64,000 bases of DNA from Ignavibacteriales bacterium (GTDB taxonomy: Bacteria; Bacteroidota; Ignavibacteria; Ignavibacteriales; Ignavibacteriaceae), in assembly GCA_015709675.1 (NCBI GenBank), contig CP054182.1:661448-725447 (forward strand). Direction: 5' to 3'. The notes below the pieces were generated by a model. The model saw nothing but the letters and a program-made list of their open reading frames with translations. It was not told where the DNA came from and searched no databases. A program made the translations under genes and the position numbers. Shown one piece after another: positions 34,045-42,114 of the stretch (its first letter is position 1; each line of letters opens with the position of its first letter).

Positions 34045-34200
34045 TCTGCTCGGCTCCCTCTCGACTCCGCTCGAGGACAACTCGGACACTGGTGGTCCTC
34101 GACTCCGCTCGGACACCGGGTGGTCCCCGAGCCGTTCCCCGAGCGAAGTCGAGGGGAAGTCGAAGGGCGGTCCTCGCTCCGACTTGTCGGAGGAGGGGGG
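34045..34200. repeat. GC-rich palindromic repeat cluster, copy B (left flank of the type I R-M operon)
   Basis: It contains CTCGACTCCGCTCGAGGAC, GGTCCCCGAGCCGTTCCCCG and CTCCGACTTGTCGGAG. Positions 34060-34145 match 45169-45253 in direct orientation with about five substitutions and one inserted base. The open frames across it are compositional artefacts. From 34201 to 34456 no gene is seen; a small TACAG/CTGTA inverted repeat (34406-34421) precedes hsdM. Confidence 0.8.
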
Positions 34201-34456
34201 ATGTAACTTCAGTTTCTTTTCTTATTTTTGTATGAAATGATATGGTAGTAATTAATGATTGTTTGCCTTTGAGAATCAATGTTTGGGAAAGAATGCTGAT
34301 GCCCGGATGTAGCAGTTTTGTTTACAACCTAAATCCCCGAAATTGCTGAATAATGGACAACATACAGAATTACATTCCTATTTAAGGAACCGGAAAATTT
34401 TGAACTACAGGTAAAACTGTAAAAACTTACAACTGGGAAAGAAAAACACATAACCT

Positions 34457-36241
34457 ATGGCACTAAATACTCAATCACTTCAGCCAATAATCAACTTTTT
34501 GTGGACTGTGGCAGATGATGTTCTGGTAAATACTTATCAAAAGGGTAAATACAAAGATGTTATCCTGCCAATGATTGTCATCCGGCGGCTGGATTTACTT
34601 CTGGAGCCCACCAAAGACCGGGTTCTTAAAACATTCTCCGAGTATAAGAAGAAACTGAATAATCTGGACTCCCTGCTCACCAGCAGCAAACATGGTTCCG
34701 GACTGGCTTTTTATAACACCTCACCATTCACACTTAAAAAGCTGATGCAGGACCCCAAAAATCTGCGGTCTAATTTTGAAAACTATCTCAACGGATTTTC
34801 TGATAATGTTCAGGATATTATAAAGCAGTTCAAATTCCGTAATGAAATTGAAACCCTGGATGAAGCTCAGATATTGTTTGCCCTGATTGAAAAATTCTGC
34901 TCTCCGAAAGTTGAACTGCACCCTGATAAACTGCCTCCTTTGGCGATGGGGTATGTGTATGAAGATTTAGTCCGCCGCTTTAATGAAGAAAATAATGAAG
35001 AGGCAGGGGAACACTTCACGCCAAGGGAAATTATTGACTTAATGACCCATCTTGTTTTCATTCCCGTAAAAGATAAAATTAAACAGGGAACCTATCTTGT
35101 TTATGACCCCTGTGTCGGCTCAGGCGGTATGCTCACCATTGCAAAAAAATTTATCCTGAATCCTGAAGGCCCTGTGCAAAGTAATGCAACCGTTCACTTA
35201 TACGGGCAGGAAAGCACGCCCTTTATATACGCAACCTGCAAAAGTGATATGCTCATTAAAGGTGAAGACCCGAACAAGATTGCGTTCGGCAGCACCCTGA
35301 GCGCTTACGGATTTCCTCCAGAGCTAAAATTTGACTTTATGCTAACCAACCCTCCATATGGTAAGACGTGGGCAGCAGACAAAAAAGCCCTTGGGGTAGG
35401 AGAAAAAGGAAAGATCCTTGACAAGCGGTTCATACTTAATAACGGATATAAGAGCGAAGCAGTAACAAGCCGTGTAAACGATGGTCAGCTGATGTTTGTT
35501 CTGCACATGCTCAGCAAAATGAAAAACACAGAACTTGGCAGCCGTATTGCTTCCATTCATAATGGTTCAGCGCTTTTTACCGGTGATGCCGGCCAGGGTG
35601 AGAGCGAAATAAGAAAGCATATTATTTCAAATGACCTGCTTGAAGCCATTATTGCTCTCCCAAATGATATGTTTTATAATACCGGAATTCCAACCTATAT
35701 TTTTCTGATGACCAACCGTAAAGCAGAGCACAGGAGAGGAAAAGTCCAGTTAATAAACGCTACATCAGAAAAGTTTTATACCAAGATGCGCAAGCCGCTT
35801 GGTAAAAAAAGAGTTGAATTTTCTGAAAGCCATATTCCCGTTATTGAAAAAATGTATCTGGAGTTTGAAGAAAATGAATACAGCAAAATATTTGACAATG
35901 ATGACTTTGGCTATACGCAGATAATTGTGAACAGACCAGAGCGGGATGAAAACGGAAATATTCTCTATGCCGCCAAAGGAAAACCCAAAGCAGATATCAA
36001 ACTGAAAGACACAGAGAATATTCCTCTGAAAGAAAATATACAGGAGTTTTTTGAGCGTGAAGTGCTCCCTTTTACCCCCGATGCCTGGTGGGATGAAAAG
36101 GAAAGTAAAATCGGTTACGAAATTAATTTCGCAAAATATTTTTATAAACACCAGCCGCCGCGGCCATTGACTGAAATAGCAAAAGATATTTTAGCCATTG
36201 AGCAGGAAACTGAGGGGCTGCTCAAAGAAATTATTGCGTGA
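34457..36241 (+). CDS. hsdM: Type I restriction-modification system DNA methyltransferase subunit HsdM
   Basis: 594 residues. The N-terminal helical HsdM_N domain (INFLWTVADDVLVNTYQKGKYKDVILPMIVIRRLD) is followed by an N6-adenine methyltransferase core with the SAM-binding DPCVGSGG (about 217-224) and catalytic NPPYG (N298). A long C-terminal extension reaches well beyond 500 residues. It modifies the strand target chosen by HsdS and is required for both methylation and cleavage. The stop overlaps the next start (TGATG). It is the first gene of a six-gene overlapping operon. Confidence 0.95.
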   Translation: MALNTQSLQPIINFLWTVADDVLVNTYQKGKYKDVILPMIVIRRLDLLLEPTKDRVLKTFSEYKKKLNNLDSLLTSSKHGSGLAFYNTSPFTLKKLMQDPKNLRSNFENYLNGFSDNVQDIIKQFKFRNEIETLDEAQILFALIEKFCSPKVELHPDKLPPLAMGYVYEDLVRRFNEENNEEAGEHFTPREIIDLMTHLVFIPVKDKIKQGTYLVYDPCVGSGGMLTIAKKFILNPEGPVQSNATVHLYGQESTPFIYATCKSDMLIKGEDPNKIAFGSTLSAYGFPPELKFDFMLTNPPYGKTWAADKKALGVGEKGKILDKRFILNNGYKSEAVTSRVNDGQLMFVLHMLSKMKNTELGSRIASIHNGSALFTGDAGQGESEIRKHIISNDLLEAIIALPNDMFYNTGIPTYIFLMTNRKAEHRRGKVQLINATSEKFYTKMRKPLGKKRVEFSESHIPVIEKMYLEFEENEYSKIFDNDDFGYTQIIVNRPERDENGNILYAAKGKPKADIKLKDTENIPLKENIQEFFEREVLPFTPDAWWDEKESKIGYEINFAKYFYKHQPPRPLTEIAKDILAIEQETEGLLKEIIA

Positions 36242-38103
36242 TGGAATCAGTCCGAGAACTTTTGGACAAACTAAATCTTAGCGATGAATGTTCAAATACG
36301 GAAGCTAAAAGAGGAACACAGATTGACCGTTCAATTATGGAAACGGTCTGTGCATTTTCCAATGAACCGGGGTTAGGAGGAGGCACCCTTCTGCTTGGTG
36401 TTGATCAGAATGAACTTCCTGCATCTCCCGCTTACCGGGTCTTTGGTGTTGAAAATCCCGACAAACTCCAGCTTGACTTCAGCACAAAATGTGCATCTAT
36501 GTTCAATCACACCGTGCGGCCAGAAATAGCAACAGAAATAATTAATGGCAGGGTTGTGCTGATGATATATATACCCGAGCTTCCGCAGTCCCGGAAACCT
36601 CTTTATTTCAAATCGGAAGGATTACCAAGAGGTGCATTCAGGCGGATTGGCTCAAGTGATCAGCGCTGCACTGATGATGATTTATTTGTTTTTTACAATA
36701 AAGAAGATTCTCTTGACGGAAGTATTATTAAAGATACTGGTTTAGAGGACATCAGCGAAGAAGCCGTTAATCTTTACCGCGGTCTGAGAACCAAAGCAAA
36801 TCCTTATGCAGAAGAACTTCAGTATAATGACACTGATCTTCTTAAGTCACTTGGCTGTATAAAAATGGAACAAGACTCCTGGCGGCTTACCTATGCCGGA
36901 TTGTTGATTTTTGGAAAACGCCAGTCACTCCGGCGACTGCTTCCGATGGTGAGGGTTGATTATATACGGGTGCCGGGTAATGAGTGGATTTCTGATCCTG
37001 AAAACAGATTCACTACCATTGATATGCGCGGCCCGCTTATTGAACTGGTACAAAGAACGTTCAGCGCGATTGCCGATGACCTGCCAAAGGGGTTTCTGCT
37101 GCCTGAGGGTAAAATTCAGGCCGATAGTATCGGTTTACCTTCCCGCGTACTTCGTGAAGCCCTCGTTAACGCATTTATTCACAGAACATATCGCGAAAAT
37201 CAGCCCATTCAGGTTATACGGTATGGAAACCGTCTGGAAATAAAGAACCCTGGTTTTTCACTTAAACCTGAGGAACAGCTTGGTGAACCGGGCTCACGAA
37301 ACCGGAATCCTTTTATTGCCGCCATTTTTCATGACACAAATCTTGCTGAGACCAAGGGCAGCGGCATCAGAACAATGCGGAACCTGATGGAGCAGGCAGC
37401 TCTTATGCCGCCAACTTTTGAAAGCGACCATAGCAACAATCTGTTTACTGCCCGGCTGCTATTGCACCACTTCCTGAATGAAGATGATGTAAAATGGCTG
37501 GCAAAGATTAATCATTATAATCTTGGAGATAACCAAAAAAGAGCATTAATTTTTGTAAAAGAGGTCGGGGCCATTGATAATGCCGCTTACCGACAGCTCA
37601 ACGGAATGGATACTCTGCACGCGAGTGCTGATTTGAGGGGGCTAAGAGACAAAGACATTCTTCTTCAGAAAGGAAAAGGACGCAACACCTACTATACCCC
37701 AAGTCGGGTTTTCCCATTTTGGACGGATACCCCGGCTGATGCTGAAACTGCACCGGTTCAGGACCCTAATGCACCAGTGGAAGACCTTAGTGCACCAGTT
37801 GAAGACCTTAGTGCACCAGTTAACACGAGCTTAGTGCACCAGCTTCCCCCTGCCCTTAAGTCAGCGGTGGAAAAGTTACCTTTGCGAATTGCAGATCCGG
37901 CAGTGCTGGAAGCCGTAGTTCTGGAATTATGTGCTTGGAGGACATTGAAATCCTCAGAATTAAGCGGGATATTGGGAAGAAGTGAAAAATATTTGTTAAG
38001 AAATTTCCTCACCCCTCTGCGGGAGTCCGGCAAACTTGCGTATGGTTTTCCGGAAATGCCCAACCACCCGCAGCAGGCATATAAAACGGTAATTAATGAA
38101 TAA
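36241..38103 (+). CDS. AlbA_2 (Schlafen-like) DNA-binding domain / HATPase_c_4 protein inside the type I R-M operon
   Basis: 620 residues from ATG 36241 (a GTG one codon upstream is possible). The N-terminal AlbA_2 domain is seen as NTEAKRG, CAFSNEPGLGGGTLLLGV and LPRGAFRRIGSSDQRCTDDDL. It is followed by a RecG-like/HATPase_c_4 region (PSRVLREALVNAFIHRTY, NRLEIKNPGF, ETKGSGIRTM). A 21-bp tandem repeat (37753-37830) encodes an APVEDLS-rich linker ahead of a C-terminal winged-helix-like part. Such proteins commonly sit between hsdM and hsdS, with no settled role. Overlaps on both sides (1 and 8 bp) tie it to the operon. Confidence 0.87.
   Translation: MESVRELLDKLNLSDECSNTEAKRGTQIDRSIMETVCAFSNEPGLGGGTLLLGVDQNELPASPAYRVFGVENPDKLQLDFSTKCASMFNHTVRPEIATEIINGRVVLMIYIPELPQSRKPLYFKSEGLPRGAFRRIGSSDQRCTDDDLFVFYNKEDSLDGSIIKDTGLEDISEEAVNLYRGLRTKANPYAEELQYNDTDLLKSLGCIKMEQDSWRLTYAGLLIFGKRQSLRRLLPMVRVDYIRVPGNEWISDPENRFTTIDMRGPLIELVQRTFSAIADDLPKGFLLPEGKIQADSIGLPSRVLREALVNAFIHRTYRENQPIQVIRYGNRLEIKNPGFSLKPEEQLGEPGSRNRNPFIAAIFHDTNLAETKGSGIRTMRNLMEQAALMPPTFESDHSNNLFTARLLLHHFLNEDDVKWLAKINHYNLGDNQKRALIFVKEVGAIDNAAYRQLNGMDTLHASADLRGLRDKDILLQKGKGRNTYYTPSRVFPFWTDTPADAETAPVQDPNAPVEDLSAPVEDLSAPVNTSLVHQLPPALKSAVEKLPLRIADPAVLEAVVLELCAWRTLKSSELSGILGRSEKYLLRNFLTPLRESGKLAYGFPEMPNHPQQAYKTVINE
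37753..37830 (+). repeat. In-frame 21-bp tandem repeat in the AlbA_2 gene
   Basis: About three copies of GCACCAGTGGAAGACCTTAGT encode repeated APVEDLS. The copy number could vary by slippage without breaking frame. Confidence 0.7.
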
Positions 38104-39349
38104 AATGACAACCGCCGAAGAAACCAATAAAACCGCATGGCTGGGTGAGTTCCCTCCTCACTGGCAGGTGCTCCGTATTAAAAACCTGTTCCGGGAAATT
38201 GATAACCGGAGCGAATCAGGCGCAGAAGAACTGCTCTCCGTTTCCCATTACACCGGAGTTACCTTAAAGCGTGAAAGTCTTGAAAACGAAGACGACCATT
38301 TAACCAATGCAGAAAGTCTTGAGGGTTATAAACTGGTTGAGCCAGGGGACCTTGTTGTGAACATTATGCTTGCATGGAACGGCAGTATGGGTATATCACC
38401 ATACAAAGGCATCACTAGTCCGGCATATTGTGTTTACCGTATAAGGGAGGGCAACAACCCTGAATATTTTGGTTACTTGTTTACAACAGCTTTATTTAAA
38501 GCTGAATTTCGCAGAAACAGCACAGGCATTATTGACAGCCGGCTTCGTTTATACTCTGATAAATTCTTCAGTATTTTTACTGTTGTGCCCCCAAAAGAAG
38601 AACAGGACAAAATAGTTGAATTCATTAAAGCTAAAGAAGAAAAGATAAACCTGTTCATCGAAAAGAAGAAGCGGTTAATTGAGCTGCTGAAGGAGCAGAG
38701 GCAGCGAGTTATTGATGAATTATTGAAAATTAACGCAGAGACAATAAGATTAAAATTTTGTGTCACAAAAGTAGGTAGTGGAATCACTCCAAGAGGAGGT
38801 GCAGAGGTTTATCAGGATGAGGGTGTGATTTTCCTTCGAAGTCAAAACATACATAATGAAGGACTTCGATTAGAGAGCGTTTCTTTCATATCTGAAGAAA
38901 TAAACGCTGACATGGAAAACTCGCAAGTAAGATTCAATGATGTTTTAATAAATCTTACAGGAGCTTCAATAGGAAGATGCCAAATTTATAACTTTGATGC
39001 ACCGGCAAATGTCAACCAACATGTTTGCATTATTCGGCCGATCCCGGATGTTATTAATTCTGAATTTTTAATGCTTCAAATTCAATCCGATAGGATTCAG
39101 ACCTTAATAAACACCGTTGAAGGGGCGTCAAGAGAGGGATTAACTATTGATGAGATAAAGAACTTTGTTCTATTTATACCCCCAATAGACGAACAAAAAA
39201 TAATAATATCACTAATAAAAAACGAAACCACCTCCATTGATATTACCATAGCAAAAGCCGAACGGGAAATAGAACTTGTTCGGGAGTACAAAGAAGCAAT
39301 GATAGTAGAAGCGGTGATGGGGAAAGGGAAAGAAATAAAATGGACATAA
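38096..39349 (+). CDS. hsdS: Type I restriction system specificity subunit HsdS
   Basis: 417 residues with the usual two-fold layout. Target-recognition domain 1 (starting WLGEFPPHWQVLRIKNLF) ends in the first conserved coiled-coil segment PPKEEQDKIVEFIKAKEEKINLFIEKKKRLIELLKEQRQRVIDELL (about 163-210). Then come TRD2 (VGSGITPRGGAEVYQDEGVIFLRSQNI) and a second helix IPPIDEQKIIISLIKNETTSIDI. It sets the bipartite DNA target. TRD2 is clearly more AT-rich than TRD1 and its codon use matches the following SIR2 gene, suggesting that half was replaced. It overlaps neighbours by 8 and 10 bp. Confidence 0.95.
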   Translation: MNKMTTAEETNKTAWLGEFPPHWQVLRIKNLFREIDNRSESGAEELLSVSHYTGVTLKRESLENEDDHLTNAESLEGYKLVEPGDLVVNIMLAWNGSMGISPYKGITSPAYCVYRIREGNNPEYFGYLFTTALFKAEFRRNSTGIIDSRLRLYSDKFFSIFTVVPPKEEQDKIVEFIKAKEEKINLFIEKKKRLIELLKEQRQRVIDELLKINAETIRLKFCVTKVGSGITPRGGAEVYQDEGVIFLRSQNIHNEGLRLESVSFISEEINADMENSQVRFNDVLINLTGASIGRCQIYNFDAPANVNQHVCIIRPIPDVINSEFLMLQIQSDRIQTLINTVEGASREGLTIDEIKNFVLFIPPIDEQKIIISLIKNETTSIDITIAKAEREIELVREYKEAMIVEAVMGKGKEIKWT

Positions 39350-40374
39350 CTCTTTCAGAACTATTTCCCAATTCAAACATGGGGCTTAGTCAAATTGGTT
39401 TCTTTTTTGGTGCGGGCTCATCTTTTGCTGCTGGGTATCCTCTTACTTCTAAATTGACGACCCATGTCTTAAAGAAACTATCTTCGCCAGAAATTGAATT
39501 AATTGAAAAGATTTTAAAGAAGAAGGGACAAATACTCGATGTTGAGAAAGGAGAGCCCGATATTGAAATTCTCTCTGATTTTATCAATCGTGCAAGTACA
39601 ACTGGAGGATACAAAGATATTGATTCACTGACCGATTCGATTAGAAAGTATATTGTAGATGTAATAAATGAAGTAGCAGCTCCTAATCTTGAGTATCATA
39701 TCAAATTCCTAAAAGGTTTAAAAAGTCGCTTGCAGAATAGGAATGAACCCATTTGGATATTCACAACCAACTATGATTTATGCTTTGAAATGGCAGCGGC
39801 AAAAGCACATATTCCTGTACACAATGGTTTTGAAGGAATTGCAAATAGATATTTTGACATCGAAAGATTAGATCTGAAATATGGAAAAGTCGATTATCAT
39901 ACAAGGAAATTTGAACCTTTTAAAGAACCGCATATTATACTTGTGAAACTTCACGGTTCTATTTCATGGTTCAAAGATGATGTAAACACTTTCGAATCCT
40001 TTTTAAGTGAAAATGCACCAAATAGATGCATGATTCTTCCCAGACGAACTAAAGTCATAGAAACACTTGAAGCGCCATACGACAAATTATTCCGATACGC
40101 TTCATCTATAATTGGAAATCAATGCAAGTTTATTGTATCCTGTGGATATAGTTACCGTGATGAGCATATTAATGATATTTTGTTTGTTCCCAAACTAAAC
40201 AATAGATCTCTTAGACTCTTTGCTTTGTCAAAAGATGAAACTCCCGAAATGTCAAATTTGAAAGAACATCCAAGTTTTCATTACCTGGTTAACGATAAAG
40301 TTTATTACAACAAGAATGAACAAAGCGCAAGTTTTAATCTCTGGGATTTTAAAAAGTTTGCAGACTTATTTTAA
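39340..40374 (+). CDS. SIR2-family NADase-like protein of a SIR2-HerA module
   Basis: 344 residues with the SIR2 fold motifs FFFGAGSSFAAGYP (24-34), IFTTNYD (Asn144), KLHGS (His205) and CGYSYRDEHIN. Asn and His are the catalytic pair used for NAD+ hydrolysis in defence sirtuins. In characterised SIR2-HerA systems this subunit assembles with a HerA hexamer and depletes NAD+ during phage infection; by family I infer the same here. It starts ten bases inside hsdS and ends 18 bp before the HerA gene. It is AT-rich and contains no TATATA, unlike flanking genes. Confidence 0.88.
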   Translation: MDITLSELFPNSNMGLSQIGFFFGAGSSFAAGYPLTSKLTTHVLKKLSSPEIELIEKILKKKGQILDVEKGEPDIEILSDFINRASTTGGYKDIDSLTDSIRKYIVDVINEVAAPNLEYHIKFLKGLKSRLQNRNEPIWIFTTNYDLCFEMAAAKAHIPVHNGFEGIANRYFDIERLDLKYGKVDYHTRKFEPFKEPHIILVKLHGSISWFKDDVNTFESFLSENAPNRCMILPRRTKVIETLEAPYDKLFRYASSIIGNQCKFIVSCGYSYRDEHINDILFVPKLNNRSLRLFALSKDETPEMSNLKEHPSFHYLVNDKVYYNKNEQSASFNLWDFKKFADLF

Positions 40375-40392
40375 CTAATCAGATAGGAAAAA

Positions 40393-42114
40393 ATGATGGA
40401 TTACAAAATTGGAAAAGTATTATCGGTATCAGGAGAGGAAATAAATATTTCACTCTTTGATTATTCTTCTACTGGAGAAGTCATTTATGGTGTCCAAGAG
40501 AATATGAGTGTAACTATAAATACACATGAGGGTCCGATTCCGGTTTTAGTTGGTCAGCCTGGTACTTTTGTACTGATTGCAATTCCAAATGGAAAGCTGT
40601 TGGCAATGATTTCAGATATCTCTATGAGAGATACACCTGTTTCCAGCGGTGAGATAAAGAAACTCCAAATTACAGATCAATACATAATAAGTAGTTCAAT
40701 TAGAATTTTATCAGTAATTCCGGTTGGAACAATTGATGCTTCTGGAAATTTCGAGAGAGGAACCGATATTTTACCGACAGTAAACAATGACGTCTTTGCT
40801 GTTTTACCGAATGTTATTGACAGAATTTATGAATCGTTTGCTGAAGGAAATTTTTCAATCGGGGAACTTTCCTTAATTAGGGATCAAGAGGCAAAAATTA
40901 ATTTTGATGCTTTTCTATCACGACATGCTGCGATTTTAGGGCAAACGGGTGGCGGAAAATCCTGGACAGTAGCTTCACTGCTGCAAAACATTTCACGATT
41001 CCCTAAATCAACGGTTGTTCTTTTTGATTTACATGGGGAATACAAACAAAGCGTTGATGGCACAAGTGTATTTGGCGATGATGCTGAATACATCAATGCG
41101 GGTGATTTGGAGTTCCCTTACTGGCTTATGAAAAGCGATGAACTTCTAGGTTTGATGGTTGATAGAACTGAGGCGGCAGCACCTAATCAAATTGCAAAAT
41201 TTAAGGAACTATTACAAGCTGCTAAAGTAAGTCATTCAGAGAATCAATCATTAGGTATTCCCAAAATTACTATAGATACACCTGTGTATTTCAATTTCGA
41301 TTCTATTATTACCGAGTTTCGTCGACTTGATGTTGAAATGGTACAAGGCTCTACAAAACTAGTTAAAGGTCCATTAAATGGTGATTTCACAAGACTTTTA
41401 ATGCGAATTGATTCAAGATTAAACGACAAACGTTATGATTTAATCTTCAATCCAACAACATACAACAGTTCCGCATCAATGGAAGAATTATTTCGAAAGA
41501 TATTAGGTGAGGAATCTAATCCCAAAAAATTAGTAATTGTTGACATGAGTGCGATTCCATTCGATGTTCGCAATTCCGTTATTTCTCTTTTGTTACGCTG
41601 CCTTTTTGATTTCTCCTATTGGTATAAAAAGGTGAACTCGACATCATATCCTATTTCTGTATTTTGTGATGAAGCACATATTTACTTCAACGAGAAAGAC
41701 CTTAATTCGGAGGCGGCAAGATTATCAGCCGAAAGAATTGCAAAAGAAGGACGCAAGTATGGAATAAGTTTAACCGTAATCAGTCAAAGACCACGAGAGG
41801 TTTCTGCAACTATTTTATCGCAATGTAACTCATTTCTTTGTTTAAGAATTTCTAATCCCGAAGACCAGTCATACGTTAAAAGTTTGTTGCCAGATTCAAT
41901 ACGAGGAATAGTAAGTATGTTTTCCAATCTCAGGCGTGGTGAGTGTATTTTGCTTGGTGATTCTGTCATGATGCCAACAAGGATTAAAATTCGCAGACCA
42001 GAACCTGCACCAAATAGTGCAGATACTTCATTCTATAAAGAATGGAATAAACCACATGAAGAAATCCAGTTTGCACCAGTTCTGGACGCTTGGCGTAAAC
42101 AGCAAGTAAGTTAA
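40393..42114 (+). CDS. herA: HerA-like DNA translocase ATPase (DUF87/HAS-barrel) of a SIR2-HerA module
   Basis: 573 residues. An N-terminal HAS-barrel (about 1-110) precedes a FtsK-HerA type ATPase with Walker A GQTGGGKS (about 183-190), DLHGEY, Walker B VFCDEAH (Asp426/Glu427) and the arginine-finger region SQRPREVSATILSQCNSF. It forms hexamers. In SIR2-HerA defence it is the structural and ATPase partner of the sirtuin. The stop overlaps the hsdR start by one base (TAATG), so it is translated within the restriction operon. Like the SIR2 gene it is AT-rich and lacks TATATA. Confidence 0.9.
   Translation: MMDYKIGKVLSVSGEEINISLFDYSSTGEVIYGVQENMSVTINTHEGPIPVLVGQPGTFVLIAIPNGKLLAMISDISMRDTPVSSGEIKKLQITDQYIISSSIRILSVIPVGTIDASGNFERGTDILPTVNNDVFAVLPNVIDRIYESFAEGNFSIGELSLIRDQEAKINFDAFLSRHAAILGQTGGGKSWTVASLLQNISRFPKSTVVLFDLHGEYKQSVDGTSVFGDDAEYINAGDLEFPYWLMKSDELLGLMVDRTEAAAPNQIAKFKELLQAAKVSHSENQSLGIPKITIDTPVYFNFDSIITEFRRLDVEMVQGSTKLVKGPLNGDFTRLLMRIDSRLNDKRYDLIFNPTTYNSSASMEELFRKILGEESNPKKLVIVDMSAIPFDVRNSVISLLLRCLFDFSYWYKKVNSTSYPISVFCDEAHIYFNEKDLNSEAARLSAERIAKEGRKYGISLTVISQRPREVSATILSQCNSFLCLRISNPEDQSYVKSLLPDSIRGIVSMFSNLRRGECILLGDSVMMPTRIKIRRPEPAPNSADTSFYKEWNKPHEEIQFAPVLDAWRKQQVS

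Noticed and set aside
34013-34279. Several overlapping open frames on both strands
   Set aside because: They arise from the GC-rich palindromic repeat, have Arg/Ser/Pro-rich composition and no protein-like pattern.
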